Notes under the pieces: generated by a model
The model's input: the letters and a program-made list of their open reading frames with translations, nothing else
Database searches by the model: none
Told to the model about the DNA's origin: nothing
Shown: positions 10,124 to 19,172 of the stretch, in pieces
Layout: each line of letters opens with the position of its first letter
How positions within the stretch are numbered: position 1 is the first letter of the stretch
DNA from: Pseudomonas sp. DC1.2
GTDB lineage: Bacteria; Pseudomonadota; Gammaproteobacteria; Pseudomonadales; Pseudomonadaceae
Direction of reading: 5' to 3'
Length of the DNA: 64,000 nucleotides
Assembly: GCF_034351645.1 (NCBI RefSeq)
Contig: NZ_CP133782.1
Span: 1,803,001 to 1,867,000 of the forward strand
Translations under genes and position numbers: made by a program

Positions 10124-10828
10124 ATGAAACCGATTCAGCTGCCCCTAGGTGTTCGTCTGCGTGACGACGCCACCTTTATCAATTACTACCCAGGCGCCAA
10201 CGCGGCTGCACTCGGCTATGTCGAGCGGCTTTGCGAAGCTGATGCTGGGTGGACTGAAAGCCTGATTTACCTTTGGGGTAAGGACGGAGTAGGGCGCACG
10301 CATCTGTTGCAGGCGGCCTGCCTGCGCTTTGAGCAAATGGGGGAGCCAGCGGTGTATTTGCCACTGGCTGAATTGTTGGATCGCGGCATTGGAATCCTCG
10401 ACAACCTCGAACAATACGAACTGGTCTGCCTTGATGATTTGCAGGCGGTTGCCGGGCGAGCGGATTGGGAAGAGGCGTTGTTCCATCTGTTTAATCGCTT
10501 GCGTGACAGCGGTCGGCGTTTGCTGATTGCCGCATCGACTTCGCCTCGCGAATTGCCGGTCAAGCTGGCGGACTTGAAATCGCGCCTGACCCTGGCGCTG
10601 ATTTTCCAGATGCGCCCCTTGTCTGACGAAGACAAATTACGAGCCTTGCAGTTGCGCGCTTCTCGGCGTGGTCTGCATCTGACCGATGAAGTCGGGCATT
10701 TTATTTTGACCCGGGGCACCCGCAGCATGAGTGCGCTTTTCGAGCTGCTTGAGCGTCTCGATCAGGCCTCCCTTCAAGCTCAGCGCAAGCTGACGATCCC
10801 TTTCCTGAAAGAAACCCTGGGCTGGTAA
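10124..10828 (+). CDS. hda: DnaA regulatory inactivator Hda
   Basis: 234 residues, full length. Hda binds the DNA-loaded sliding clamp and DnaA and triggers hydrolysis of DnaA-bound ATP, preventing re-initiation. The N-terminal clamp-binding motif QLPL is at residues 5-8. The AAA+ core has a Walker A-like loop GKDGVGRTHLL (about 52-62), a Walker B-like LVCLDDLQAV, and sensor region AASTSPRELPVKLADLKSRL. The 230-base gap upstream holds a hairpin and probably its own promoter. Firm identification. Confidence 0.95.
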   Translation: MKPIQLPLGVRLRDDATFINYYPGANAAALGYVERLCEADAGWTESLIYLWGKDGVGRTHLLQAACLRFEQMGEPAVYLPLAELLDRGIGILDNLEQYELVCLDDLQAVAGRADWEEALFHLFNRLRDSGRRLLIAASTSPRELPVKLADLKSRLTLALIFQMRPLSDEDKLRALQLRASRRGLHLTDEVGHFILTRGTRSMSALFELLERLDQASLQAQRKLTIPFLKETLGW

Positions 10829-11052
10829 AGACCCTTTTAAAACGGGCTCTGTAGCGGGTTTGGCATATTTCAGGCGCCAAGAAATACGCTTTCCTACGGG
10901 GGCGTAGGCTGCGCAAATGTTTTAAAAGGGCTTAAGCGCTTAGATGTAAACGAGAAACCGATAAGTCACATAAAGATCGATTGAATTTGCAAATCAGGTC
11001 GATAGCGGGCATAGTCTCGGCTTCTTTACAACTCTCAGCCACGGTCGTGCCC

Positions 11053-11676
11053 ATGCTAAATCGCTTCGCACCCCTCGTGCCTCTCGCACTCGTCACCCTG
11101 TTGTTTGGTTGCGCTGCTCACTCTCCAGTGTCCCAGCAAGAGCAGCAACAGCAGGTTAAAAACTCTGCTACCGCCCAGTCTTCCGTTATTTACCAGGAAG
11201 AAATGGCCACCGAAAAAGAACTGGCAAGCTTCGCCGATGGCAAGTCTTACCAGCTTCCGGTTCTGGCCGACAGCATCCTTGAACGAGGCATGTCCCTGAT
11301 CGGTACCCGTTACCGTTTCGGCGGCACCTCTGAAGCTGGCTTCGACTGCAGCGGCTTCATCGGTTACCTGTTCCGCGAAGAGGCGGGCATGAACCTGCCG
11401 CGCTCCACCCGCGAAATGATCAACGTGGATGCGCCACTGGTTGCTCGCAACAAGCTCAAGCCAGGTGATTTGCTGTTCTTCGCCACGAATGGCCGTCGCG
11501 GTCGCGTCAGCCACGCCGGTATCTACCTCGGTGATGACCAATTCATCCACTCCAGCAGCCGCAAAAGCGGTGGTGTGCGGGTTGATAGCCTAGGCGACAG
11601 TTACTGGAGCAAAACCTTCATCGAAGCTAAGCGCGCACTCGCGATGGCGCCCACCGTCGTCACTGCTCGCAAGTAA
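11053..11676 (+). CDS. NlpC/P60 family cell-wall hydrolase, lipoprotein (first of two)
   Basis: 207 residues. The N-terminus MLNRFAPLVPLALVTLLFGC is a lipoprotein signal (Cys20, followed by Ala-Ala), then a Gln/Ser-rich linker and a C-terminal NlpC/P60 domain. The cysteine-protease triad is visible: Cys99 in FDCSGFIGY, His154 in VSHAGIYLG and His166 in DQFIHSS. Such enzymes cut D-Glu-mDAP type bonds in peptidoglycan, here probably at the outer membrane. A second paralogue lies 220 bases downstream with the same PRSTREMI block, so the pair arose by duplication. Confidence 0.9.
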   Translation: MLNRFAPLVPLALVTLLFGCAAHSPVSQQEQQQQVKNSATAQSSVIYQEEMATEKELASFADGKSYQLPVLADSILERGMSLIGTRYRFGGTSEAGFDCSGFIGYLFREEAGMNLPRSTREMINVDAPLVARNKLKPGDLLFFATNGRRGRVSHAGIYLGDDQFIHSSSRKSGGVRVDSLGDSYWSKTFIEAKRALAMAPTVVTARK

Positions 11677-11685
11677 TCGGCCGAA

Positions 11686-11708
11686 TTGTCGTCAGATATT
11701 GACGACAA
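11686..11708. repeat. Perfect 9-bp inverted repeat after the first NlpC/P60 gene
   Basis: TTGTCGTCA and TGACGACAA flank GATAT, directly followed by AA. It lies 10 bases behind the stop codon. It could be a weak terminator stem, but lacks a T tract on the plus strand, so a protein-binding site is equally possible. Confidence 0.5.
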
Positions 11709-11813
11709 AAGCCCTCTTGGCAAGCGAGTAGGCGGATAGTTTGTAAGGTGAACTTAAAGTCTTACTTGAAGTTTGGCTCATAGGCGCTAGAATCCTGATC
11801 TATTATTGATGGC

Positions 11814-11848
11814 AAACCGCCTGCGCTCTGCGCCGGCGGTTTTGTTTT
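11814..11848 (+). terminator. Terminator-like hairpin upstream of second NlpC/P60 gene
   Basis: AAACCGCC pairs with GGCGGTTT around a GC-rich loop and is followed by TTGTTTT. A second small stem TTCTGCC / GGCAGAA follows. It ends about 50 bases before the next start, so it separates the two paralogues or acts as an attenuator. Confidence 0.65.
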
Positions 11849-11896
11849 CTGCCTTCCCGGCAGAAAAAGCCGCAGCCAGATCAGGGTGTTCTGCTT

Positions 11897-12433
11897 ATGA
11901 CGATGTCGGCCCGCCTCACACTTATGCTCTTGGCAGCGCTGCTCAGCGGCTGTGCCAGCCGAACGCCTCCTCCTGCGCCAGTGGTTCGTGCCCCGCTTGT
12001 TTTCGGCTCCTCGCAAGCATTCTCGCCTGAGGCAGAAGACGTGTTGTTTCGCGCCTTGGGTCTCGTGGGTACGCCTTATCGCTGGGGCGGCAACACGCCA
12101 GACTCCGGTTTTGATTGCAGTGGGCTGATCGGCTATGTGTACCGCGACGTCGCAGGCATTTCCCTGCCGCGCTCCACCCGCGAGATGATCGTCATGCAGG
12201 CGCCGAATGTGGGCAAAGAAGGCCTGCAAACCGGTGATCTGATCTTCTTCGCCACCAATGGTGGTTCTCAGGTCAGTCACGCGGGCATCTACGTCGGCGA
12301 AGGGCGCTTCGTCCATGCGCCTGCCACCGGTGGCACGGTGAAGCTCGATAGCCTGTCCAAAGCCTACTGGCAGAAGGCATATCTGAGTGCCAAACGCGTT
12401 TTGCAGCCTGAGCATCTGGCACGTAACCCCTAG
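11897..12433 (+). CDS. NlpC/P60 family cell-wall hydrolase, lipoprotein (second of two)
   Basis: 178 residues. Lipoprotein signal MTMSARLTLMLLAALLSGC with Cys19, a short Pro-rich linker (PPPAPVV), then the NlpC/P60 domain with Cys74 (FDCSGLIGY), His128 (VSHAGIYVG) and His140. Shares YRxGG, PRSTREMI and the active-site blocks with the preceding gene but has a shorter linker. Predicted role: peptidoglycan endopeptidase anchored in a membrane. Start could also be the ATG two codons later. A methyltransferase gene follows after 12 bases and is likely co-transcribed. Confidence 0.9.
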   Translation: MTMSARLTLMLLAALLSGCASRTPPPAPVVRAPLVFGSSQAFSPEAEDVLFRALGLVGTPYRWGGNTPDSGFDCSGLIGYVYRDVAGISLPRSTREMIVMQAPNVGKEGLQTGDLIFFATNGGSQVSHAGIYVGEGRFVHAPATGGTVKLDSLSKAYWQKAYLSAKRVLQPEHLARNP

Positions 12434-12445
12434 TCGAGAGTTGCC

Positions 12446-13099
12446 ATGACCGCTCGCACGCTCAACCTCGATGATGCCCTGTATCGCTACGTACTCGACG
12501 TCTCCCTCAGGGAAACGCCGTTGCTCAAGCGTTTGCGCGATGAAACTCAGGCGTTGCCCATGGCGCGCTGGCAGGTGGCACCGGAGCAGGGGCAGTTTCT
12601 TGCGCTGTTGGTCAAACTCACGGGCGCCAGGCGTTTGCTGGAAGTCGGTACCTTCACCGGTTACAGCGCCCTGTGCATGGCGGCAGCGTTGCCCGATGAC
12701 GGCTCGCTGATCTGTTGCGATATTGCGGGTGACTACAACGCCATCGCGCTTCGTTACTGGCAGGAGGCCGGGCTTGACGGGCGAATTGAGCTGCGCCTGG
12801 CGCCTGCTCTGGACACCTTGGCCACGCTTGAGACGCTCGGTTCGTTCGACCTGATTTTCATTGACGCTGACAAGGCTAACTACCCGTGCTACTTGGAGCA
12901 TGCGTTGCGTTTGCTACGTGTCGGCGGCCTCGCGGTGTTCGATAACACGCTGTGGAGCGGGAGAGTGCTTGAGACTCATCCGGACAGCGCAGACACCCGA
13001 GCCATCCAGGCGCTCAACCTCGCCTTGAAGGATGACGCACGAGTCGATCTGTCGTTATTACCGTTGGGGGATGGGTTGACCCTGTGTCGCAAGCGCTGA
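12446..13099 (+). CDS. O-methyltransferase, class I SAM-dependent
   Basis: 217 residues, the size of the cation-dependent catechol/caffeoyl-CoA O-methyltransferase family. The SAM-binding motif is LLEVGTFTGYSALCMA; metal-site acidic residues appear in FDLIFIDADKANY and in the DNTLWSGRV block, which is the family signature. It methylates a hydroxyl on an unknown small molecule. It probably shares a transcript with the NlpC/P60 gene just upstream, which gives no functional clue. Confidence 0.9.
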   Translation: MTARTLNLDDALYRYVLDVSLRETPLLKRLRDETQALPMARWQVAPEQGQFLALLVKLTGARRLLEVGTFTGYSALCMAAALPDDGSLICCDIAGDYNAIALRYWQEAGLDGRIELRLAPALDTLATLETLGSFDLIFIDADKANYPCYLEHALRLLRVGGLAVFDNTLWSGRVLETHPDSADTRAIQALNLALKDDARVDLSLLPLGDGLTLCRKR

Positions 13100-13108
13100 C
13101 GCCAATTA

Positions 13109-13134
13109 ATGTGGGAGCGAGCCCGCCCCCACAT
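13109..13134. repeat. Single REP-like palindrome between convergent genes
   Basis: ATGTGGG ... CCCACAT around the REP-like core GAGCGAGCCCGC. It lies 10 bases after the methyltransferase stop and can form a strong hairpin that may serve as a terminator for both convergent genes. Confidence 0.7.
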
Positions 13135-13159
13135 TTGCCACGTATTGGCAGTCAGCGTG

Positions 13160-14473
13160 TTATTTAGCGGCCGAAACCCGCCACACCTTATTCCCCACGT
13201 CGTCCGCCACCAGTAAGTCCCCCTGCTGATCGATCACCACGCCCACCGGCCGGCCCATGGCATTTTCGTCTTTGTCGAGGAAGCCGGTCAGTACATCCAT
13301 CGGCTGCCCGTTGGGTTTGCCGGCCGCGAACGGTACGAAAATCACCTTGTAGCCACTGTGTGGTTTGCGGTTCCAGGAGCCGTGCTGACCGATGAAAGCG
13401 CCGTTGGTAAACGGCGCTGGCAGTTTGCTGCCTTGGGCGAAGGTCAAACCCAGCGAGGCCGTGTGAGGGCCAACCGCGTAATCCGGCGCAATGGCTTTTG
13501 CAACCAGGTCCAGGTTCTGTGGCGTGACGCGCACGTCGACATGTTGGCCGTAGTAGCTGAACGGCCAGCCATAGAACGCGCCGTCCTTGACTGAGGTGAT
13601 GTAGTCCGGCACCAGGTCACTGCCGATTTCGTCGCGCTCGTTGACGGCGGTCCAGAGCGCACCGCTGGTCGGTTCCCAGCTCATGCCGTTGGGGTTGCGA
13701 AGGCCGGAGGCAAAAATCCGGTGCTTGCCGGTGGCGCGGTCCACCTCCCAAATGGCAGCGCGACCTTCTTCGGCGGCCAGACCGTTTTCGCCAACATTGC
13801 TGTTGGAGCCGACGGTGACGTACAGCTTGCTGCCGTCCTTGCTGGCGATGACGTTTTTAGTCCAGTGATGGTTTATCGTGCCGCCCGGCAAATCGACGAC
13901 TTTGGTCGGCTGCGCAGTGATGGATGTTTCGCCGTCCTTGTAAGGAAAGCGGAGCAACTTGTCGGAGTCGGCGACGTAAAGATCGTTGCCGACCAATGCC
14001 ATGCCGAATGGCGAGTTGAGATTTTCCAGGAATACGGTGCGCGTTTCGGCGACGCCGTCGTGGTCTTTGTCGCGCAACAGCGTAATACGATTCGCGCTTG
14101 GGACGCCGGCACCGGCGCGGCCCATGACTTTCTTCATGACCCAGCCGCGGATGCCAGTGGCGTCATCAGGTTTGGGCGGGGCGTTGGTTTCAGCCACCAG
14201 TACGTCGCCATTGGGCAATACGTATAGCCAGCGCGGGTGATCCAGGTTTTCGGCAAAGGCAGCGACCTTCATGCCCTGGGCAGCTTTGGGAGTCACACCA
14301 TTCGCCCAGCCGACCGCCGGGGCGATGTTCACCGTCGGAATCAGGGTCTTGTTCGGTTCCGGCAGCGTGGGCGACGGTCCGGTGCCGTCCGAGACTTGCA
14401 GGCGGGAGGACTCACCGCAGGCGGCGAGCCCTCCGGCGAGGGCGATGACGAAAACGAACTGAGGCTTGAGCAT
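13160..14473 (-). CDS. PQQ-dependent sugar dehydrogenase family lipoprotein (sorbosone dehydrogenase-like)
   Basis: 437 residues. N-terminus [19 protein letters not shown] is a lipoprotein signal (Cys19). The rest is a six-bladed beta-propeller of the glucose/sorbosone dehydrogenase type: repeated blade motifs such as [46 protein letters not shown] and GLTFAQGS, ending in [15 protein letters not shown]. Enzymes of this group oxidise sugars or aldoses in the periplasm using PQQ. Whether this one binds PQQ cannot be settled by eye; the substrate is unknown. It stands alone. Confidence 0.87.
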   Translation of the reverse strand: MLKPQFVFVIALAGGLAACGESSRLQVSDGTGPSPTLPEPNKTLIPTVNIAPAVGWANGVTPKAAQGMKVAAFAENLDHPRWLYVLPNGDVLVAETNAPPKPDDATGIRGWVMKKVMGRAGAGVPSANRITLLRDKDHDGVAETRTVFLENLNSPFGMALVGNDLYVADSDKLLRFPYKDGETSITAQPTKVVDLPGGTINHHWTKNVIASKDGSKLYVTVGSNSNVGENGLAAEEGRAAIWEVDRATGKHRIFASGLRNPNGMSWEPTSGALWTAVNERDEIGSDLVPDYITSVKDGAFYGWPFSYYGQHVDVRVTPQNLDLVAKAIAPDYAVGPHTASLGLTFAQGSKLPAPFTNGAFIGQHGSWNRKPHSGYKVIFVPFAAGKPNGQPMDVLTGFLDKDENAMGRPVGVVIDQQGDLLVADDVGNKVWRVSAAK

Positions 14474-14543
14474 GCTGATCTTCTTCCCTATGAATGCAGT
14501 GTCCTATTCATAGAGAAGCGTAGACGTTCGATGGTTCAACCCA

Positions 14544-15128
14544 TTAGCCACGCGCTTCCTTGAACAGTACGGCGATGCCGGGGTGATAGTGACCTGCTTC
14601 GTTGCGCAATTTGCGGTAGGCGTAGGGGAAATACCAGGCCACGGCGCAGGTATGTTCTTTTTGCAGGTCGTCGACCATGTCCTGGAGTTCTTCCGGAGTG
14701 GCACTGTGCTGGCTCTTGTGGGGTGCAACGAACAGGCAGCCGAGCTTCAGGTCGCTGGCGTGGCTGATACGCTTGGCGTCACTGGCAATGTCCTGAAGGG
14801 CTTGCTTGAGGTTCAGGTTGTTGACTCGGGGCCAGCGCTGGGTGGTCTGGAGCCAGGCACGTTCTTCATGGGTAGCGATCAACAGGTCGGTGCGCGCGTT
14901 GCGTTCGCCGTCTTCGGTCTGTTTACGGGTCGGGGCCTGTTGCAGTGTGACCATTTCGGCCATCCAGGCCGCCGCCGATAGCAAGCCGAGATTGGCTTTT
15001 TCGTCGTGCCAATACGGTGTGTCTGCATCGCCGCGTATGGCGTTGTAGCGGTCGATACAGTCAATCCAGCGTTCCAGCAGTGGACGCAAGAATTCCAGCT
15101 TTGGATTGCTGATGATCATGCCTTGCAT
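14544..15128 (-). CDS. Conserved protein of unknown function
   Basis: 194 residues from the ATG at 15126-15128, which has AAGGA about ten bases upstream; an in-frame longer form has no ribosome site. Soluble, no signal peptide or membrane segment. Visible features are a Trp-rich N-terminal helix region (LLERWIDCIDRYN, AAAWMAEM), a middle with DLLIATHEERAWLQTTQRWPR, and a C-terminal AVAWYFPYAYRKLRNEAGHYHPGIAVLF. I do not recognise the family. It ends 70 bases from the sugar dehydrogenase start and may be its upstream partner in a transcript. Coding potential looks real. Confidence 0.7.
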   Translation of the reverse strand: MQGMIISNPKLEFLRPLLERWIDCIDRYNAIRGDADTPYWHDEKANLGLLSAAAWMAEMVTLQQAPTRKQTEDGERNARTDLLIATHEERAWLQTTQRWPRVNNLNLKQALQDIASDAKRISHASDLKLGCLFVAPHKSQHSATPEELQDMVDDLQKEHTCAVAWYFPYAYRKLRNEAGHYHPGIAVLFKEARG

Positions 15129-15290
15129 GGGACTCGTCCTTGTTATTGTGGTGTCGATGTGTGGCTCTTTGATATCACTGCGCTCAGTGTGGCACAAGAT
15201 TGGCGCCAGTAAATTGATCGACAGCAGTTATTCGCCCAGCGGCGTCCCGTCTTCAATTGACGCTCCACCCCCAACCCTCTAACCTTCGCG

Positions 15291-15510
15291 GCTTGTTTCA
15301 GGTGCTCTGTGGCTGCGGTCGACAGGGTGAAACAGGGAAGCCGGTGAGTGAGTTATGTCTGTCTATGAAAAACCACGATCCCGGCGCTGCCCCCGCAACG
15401 GTAAATGAGTGAAGGCTGTGCCTTGAGCCACTGTGCCGTTTGTCGGCATGGGAAGGCGCGCAGTCAGGCGTGATGCCGCTCATGAGCCCGGAGACCGGCC
15501 TGATCCATCC
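15291..15510 (+). promoter_or_regulatory. Cobalamin (B12) riboswitch upstream of cobO
   Basis: The 470-base gap before cobO contains the conserved cobalamin-riboswitch blocks in order: GGTGCTCTGTGGCT (15301-), GGGAAGCCGGTGAG (about 15335), GCCCCCGCAACGG (15388-15400), GCCACTG (15427-15433), CATGGGAAGGCGC (about 15448), and the B12 box AGCCCGGAGACCGGCCTGAT at 15485-15504. Downstream, GGCATCACGG and GGGCGATGCC can pair as the expression platform before the cobO ribosome site. It would lower expression of the whole cob operon when adenosylcobalamin is plentiful. Confidence 0.95.
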
Positions 15511-15597
15511 AGCGGCATCACGGTGGGCGATGCCAGGCTTTTTGCCGTCTATTCTTGTGCCTGCCCGCCGTTATCCAGCCTCAACGGAGAGCTTCCC

Positions 15598-16209
15598 ATG
15601 ACCGATACCCCCGACCGTGACGAACGCCATTTGGCGCGCATGTTGCGCAAAAAAGCCGTGATCGATGAACGCATCGCTAATTCGCCGAATGAGTGCGGCC
15701 TGCTGCTGGTGTTGACCGGTAACGGCAAAGGCAAAAGCAGTTCGGCTTTCGGCATGCTCGCCCGATCCATGGGGCACGGCATGCAGTGCGGCGTGGTGCA
15801 GTTCATCAAAGGGCGCCACAGCACGGGCGAAGAGCTGTTTTTCCGTCGTTTCCCGCAGCAGGTGCGTTTTCACGTGATGGGCGAGGGCTTCACCTGGGAA
15901 ACCCAGGACCGCCAACGTGATATTGCTGCCGCCGAAGCGGCGTGGGCCGTCTCTCGCGAACTGCTGAGCGATCCGTCGATTGGTCTGGTGGTGCTCGATG
16001 AGTTAAACATCGCCCTCAAGCACGGTTACCTCGACCTCGATCAAGTGCTCAGCGACTTGCAGGCCCGTCCACCAATGCAGCACGTGGTCGTCACCGGTCG
16101 CGGCGCCAAGCCGGAACTGATTGAACTGGCTGACACCGTCACCGACATGGGCGTGGTCAAGCACGCGTTCCAGGCCGGGATCAAAGCGCAAAAAGGCGTC
16201 GAGCTGTGA
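15598..16209 (+). CDS. cobO: Cob(I)yrinic acid a,c-diamide adenosyltransferase
   Basis: 203 residues. CobO (BtuR/CobA type) transfers the adenosyl group of ATP to the reduced corrinoid cobalt. The P-loop is LVLTGNGKGKSSSAFG (about 38-53); further marks are GVVQFIKGRHSTGEE, VVLDELNIALKHGYL and VVVTGRGAKPELIELADTVTDM. The ATG at 15598 follows CGGAGAG; an ATG-free longer frame upstream overlaps the riboswitch and is rejected. First gene of the ten-gene cob operon, directly under the B12 riboswitch. Confidence 0.97.
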   Translation: MTDTPDRDERHLARMLRKKAVIDERIANSPNECGLLLVLTGNGKGKSSSAFGMLARSMGHGMQCGVVQFIKGRHSTGEELFFRRFPQQVRFHVMGEGFTWETQDRQRDIAAAEAAWAVSRELLSDPSIGLVVLDELNIALKHGYLDLDQVLSDLQARPPMQHVVVTGRGAKPELIELADTVTDMGVVKHAFQAGIKAQKGVEL

Positions 16210-16219
16210 ATACTACTTT

Positions 16220-17620
16220 ATGAAAAACAGTCGTCACTGCCCGGCGGTATTGATTGCCGCGCCGGCTTCCGGTCAGGGCAAGACCACCGTCACCGCCGCA
16301 CTGGCCCGTTTGCATCGGAATCAGGGGCGCAAGGTTCGCGTGTTCAAATGCGGCCCGGACTTTCTTGACCCGATGATTCTTGAGCGCGCCAGTGGCGCGC
16401 CGGTCTATCAGCTGGACATGTGGATGGTCGGCGAGCAGGAAAGTCGTAGGCTGTTGTGGGAAGCGGCGGCTGATGCGGACCTGATTCTGATCGAAGGCGT
16501 CATGGGCTTGTTCGACGGTACGCCATCCAGCGCCGACCTGGCGCGACACTTCGGCGTGCCGGTGCTTGGCGTGATCGATGGCACCGCAATGGCCCAAACC
16601 TTTGGCGCTTTGGCCCTTGGACTGGCGCGTTATCAGCCGGACTTGCCCTTCGCGGGGGTGTTGGCCAACCGCGTGGGTACGTTGCGTCATGCGCAACTGC
16701 TTGAAGGCAGCCTGACGGAGGGCTTGCGCTGGTACGGCGCGTTGTCGAGGGAAACCGGCATCGAATTGCCGAGTCGCCATTTAGGCCTGGTTCAGGCCAG
16801 TGAGTTGAATGACCTCGATCTGCGCCTTGATGCAGCGGCCAATGCGCTGGCCTCCAGTTGCGAAGTGGCGCTGCCGCCGGCCGTCGAGTTCGCGGTCCCG
16901 GATGTGATCGCTGTCGAGCCGTTGCTCGCGGGTGTGCGCATTGCCGTGGCCCGTGACGAAGCATTTGCCTTCATCTACGGCGCGAGTCTGGATCTATTGC
17001 GAGCGATGGGCGCCGAGTTATCGTTTTTCTCGCCGATCCGCGACACCCAGTTGCCGCCCGCCGACAGCCTGTATCTGCCAGGCGGCTACCCCGAGTTGCA
17101 CCATGTGACGTTGTCACAGAACACCTCGATGCTGAACGCGATCCGTGAGCACCATGCTGCCGGTAAGCCGCTGCTGGCTGAATGCGGCGGCATGCTGTAC
17201 CTGCTCGATTCGTTGACCGATGTTGACGGCGCGCGTGCAGAAATGGTCGGCCTGCTGGCGGGGGACGCCGTGATGCAAAAGCGTCTGGCGGCGTTGGCCC
17301 TGCAAGCGGTCGAGTTACCAGAAGGATTGTTGCGCGGGCACACCTATCACCACTCGTTGACCAGCACGACGCTTGAGCCGATTGCCCGGGGCCTTAGCCC
17401 TAACGGTGGGCGCGGCGCGGAGGCGGTTTTCCGGCAGGGGCGGATGACCGCTTCGTATGTACACTTTTATTTCCCGTCCAATCCGGCGGCGATTGCTGCG
17501 CTGTTTGCGCCTGACCCTGAGGTCGTTTTCGCAAGCAGACTCGCTCCCACCGGTGAGCAGGTTCTTTGCGTCAGCACCGCTTCACAGGGGGGAGCGGGCT
17601 TGCCCGCTAAGAGGCCGTGA
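16220..17620 (+). CDS. cobB: Cobyrinate a,c-diamide synthase with REP-encoded C-terminal tail
   Basis: 466 residues. CobB amidates side chains a and c of (hydrogeno)byrinic acid using glutamine and ATP. The N-terminal P-loop domain starts VLIAAPASGQGKTTVTAAL and has KCGPDFLDPM; the C-terminal class-I glutamine amidotransferase has YLPGGYPELH, catalytic Cys322 in AECGGMLYL, and GHTYHHS. The domain ends around residue 434 (YVHFYFPSNPAAIAALF). Residues 435-466 are encoded by a pair of inverted REP sequences and are not part of the family. The stop overlaps the next start as GTGA. Confidence 0.95.
   Translation: MKNSRHCPAVLIAAPASGQGKTTVTAALARLHRNQGRKVRVFKCGPDFLDPMILERASGAPVYQLDMWMVGEQESRRLLWEAAADADLILIEGVMGLFDGTPSSADLARHFGVPVLGVIDGTAMAQTFGALALGLARYQPDLPFAGVLANRVGTLRHAQLLEGSLTEGLRWYGALSRETGIELPSRHLGLVQASELNDLDLRLDAAANALASSCEVALPPAVEFAVPDVIAVEPLLAGVRIAVARDEAFAFIYGASLDLLRAMGAELSFFSPIRDTQLPPADSLYLPGGYPELHHVTLSQNTSMLNAIREHHAAGKPLLAECGGMLYLLDSLTDVDGARAEMVGLLAGDAVMQKRLAALALQAVELPEGLLRGHTYHHSLTSTTLEPIARGLSPNGGRGAEAVFRQGRMTASYVHFYFPSNPAAIAALFAPDPEVVFASRLAPTGEQVLCVSTASQGGAGLPAKRP
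17526..17618. repeat. REP pair inside the 3' end of cobB
   Basis: Left arm TTCGCAAGCAGACTCGCTCCC (from 17527, trimmed here to its core GCAAGCAGACTCGC) and right arm GGGGAGCGGGCTTGCCCGC (about 17588-17607) with the usual AAGAGGCC flank. The whole element is translated as the last 32 codons of cobB. Confidence 0.8.
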
Positions 17621-18267
17621 CCGATAACGCATTCGGTGAAGCCGAACGCGCGGCCGTCTACCGAGCCATTGCCGAGCGCCGTGACATGCGCCACTTCAGC
17701 GGCGGAGTGGTTGAGCCCGCGTTACTGCGGCGCTTGCTTGAAGCCGCACATCAGGCGCCGAGTGTCGGCCTGATGCAGCCGTGGCGCTTCATTCGTATCA
17801 GCGACCGGGCCTTGCGCGGCAAGATCCAGCAACTGGTCGAGGAAGAACGTATCCGCACCGCCGAAGCCCTTGGCGAGCGTACCGACGAGTTCATGAAGCT
17901 CAAGGTCGAAGGCATCAACGACTGCGCTGAGGTGCTGGTAGCCGCGTTGATGGACGACCGCGAGCGCCACATCTTTGGTCGCCGCACGCTGCCGGAAATG
18001 GACATGGCTTCGCTGTCCTGCGCGATTCAGAACCTCTGGCTGGCGTCTCGTGCCGAAGGCCTGGGCATGGGCTGGGTGTCACTGTTTGAGCCGCAAGCCT
18101 TGGCGGACTTGCTAGGGTTGCCGCCCGGTGCCAAGCCGTTGGCGGTGCTTTGCCTGGGGCCGGTCGAAGCCTTCTATCCGGCGCCGATGCTGGTGCTTGA
18201 AGGGTGGGCGCAGGCACGTCCACTCAGTGAGTTGCTGTATGAAAATTATTGGGGAGTGAGTCAATGA
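17617..18267 (+). CDS. bluB: 5,6-dimethylbenzimidazole synthase
   Basis: 216 residues of the nitroreductase fold. BluB cleaves reduced FMN with oxygen to give 5,6-dimethylbenzimidazole, the lower ligand of B12. Start is GTG at 17617, overlapping the cobB stop. Marks: [16 protein letters not shown] at the N-terminus (FMN binding), [13 protein letters not shown], a middle with LDVxK-like [18 protein letters not shown], and [14 protein letters not shown], all as in BluB rather than generic nitroreductases. Its place inside the cob operon supports the call. Confidence 0.95.
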   Translation: MTDNAFGEAERAAVYRAIAERRDMRHFSGGVVEPALLRRLLEAAHQAPSVGLMQPWRFIRISDRALRGKIQQLVEEERIRTAEALGERTDEFMKLKVEGINDCAEVLVAALMDDRERHIFGRRTLPEMDMASLSCAIQNLWLASRAEGLGMGWVSLFEPQALADLLGLPPGAKPLAVLCLGPVEAFYPAPMLVLEGWAQARPLSELLYENYWGVSQ

Positions 18268-19172
18268 GTGTGGCGTTGTTGAGTGTCGCCGCAGTGGCGC
18301 TGGACGCGCTGCTGGGTGAACCCAAACGCTGGCATCCGCTGGTGGCGTTCGGCGGTTTTGCGGATCGCATCGAGCAACGTTTCAACTCTGGCGGTCGCGG
18401 CTGGCGCAGTCATGGCGTCACGGGTTGGGTGATCGCCGTCCTGCCGCTGACCTTGCTGGTGACTGCGCTTTCTTGGGCGCCTTATGTTGGCTGGATGGTA
18501 GAGATTCTGGCGCTGTATTGCGCGCTGGGCATGCGCAGCCTGGGCGAGCACGTTGAGCCAGTGGCCAAGGCCTTGCGCGAAGATGATCTGGACGAGGCGC
18601 GCAAGCGTGTCGGCTACCTGGTCAGCCGTCAGACCAGTGAACTGGATAAAACCGAAGTCGCCCGCGCCGCCACCGAGTCGGTGCTGGAAAACGGCAGCGA
18701 CGCAGTATTCGCCGCGTTGTTCTGGTTCGCCGTGGCGGGCGCGCCAGGCGTGGTGCTCTATCGACTGAGCAACACTCTGGATGCGATGTGGGGTTATCGC
18801 AACGAACGTTTCGAACGATTCGGCTGGGCGGCGGCGAAAGTCGATGACGTCCTCAACTACATTCCTGCACGGTTGGTGGCATTGACCTATGCGCTGCTTG
18901 GCAAAACCCGGCTGGCGCTTAAATGTTGGCGCACCCAGGGTCCGACCTGGGACAGCCCAAATGCCGGGCCGGTGATGGCTGCCGGTGCCGGTGCGCTGGG
19001 TGTCGAATTGGGCGGGGCGGCGATTTATCACGGTGAGCTGCATCAGCGTCCGTCACTGGGCGAAGGCGCACCGGCCGACGCCGACGCCATTGATCGTGGC
19101 TGGCAACTGGTCCAGCGCGGCGTATGGTTATGGCTGCTGATTCTCTGCGTGGGGGCTGAGTTATATGCTTGA
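18264..19172 (+). CDS. cobD: Adenosylcobinamide-phosphate synthase (membrane protein)
   Basis: 302 residues, CbiB/CobD family. It joins the aminopropanol (phosphate) arm to cobyric acid. Several membrane segments are visible, with family motifs [17 protein letters not shown] near the N-terminus, [41 protein letters not shown] and PARLVAL. Start ATG at 18264 overlaps the bluB stop (ATGA) and has GGGGAG upstream. An upstream in-frame start at 18249 lies within bluB and is less likely. Confidence 0.95.
   Translation: MSVALLSVAAVALDALLGEPKRWHPLVAFGGFADRIEQRFNSGGRGWRSHGVTGWVIAVLPLTLLVTALSWAPYVGWMVEILALYCALGMRSLGEHVEPVAKALREDDLDEARKRVGYLVSRQTSELDKTEVARAATESVLENGSDAVFAALFWFAVAGAPGVVLYRLSNTLDAMWGYRNERFERFGWAAAKVDDVLNYIPARLVALTYALLGKTRLALKCWRTQGPTWDSPNAGPVMAAGAGALGVELGGAAIYHGELHQRPSLGEGAPADADAIDRGWQLVQRGVWLWLLILCVGAELYA

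Noticed and set aside
11762..12901. Minus-strand frame of 379 codons opposite the second NlpC/P60 gene and the methyltransferase
   Set aside because: Antisense shadow; both plus-strand genes have firm motifs.
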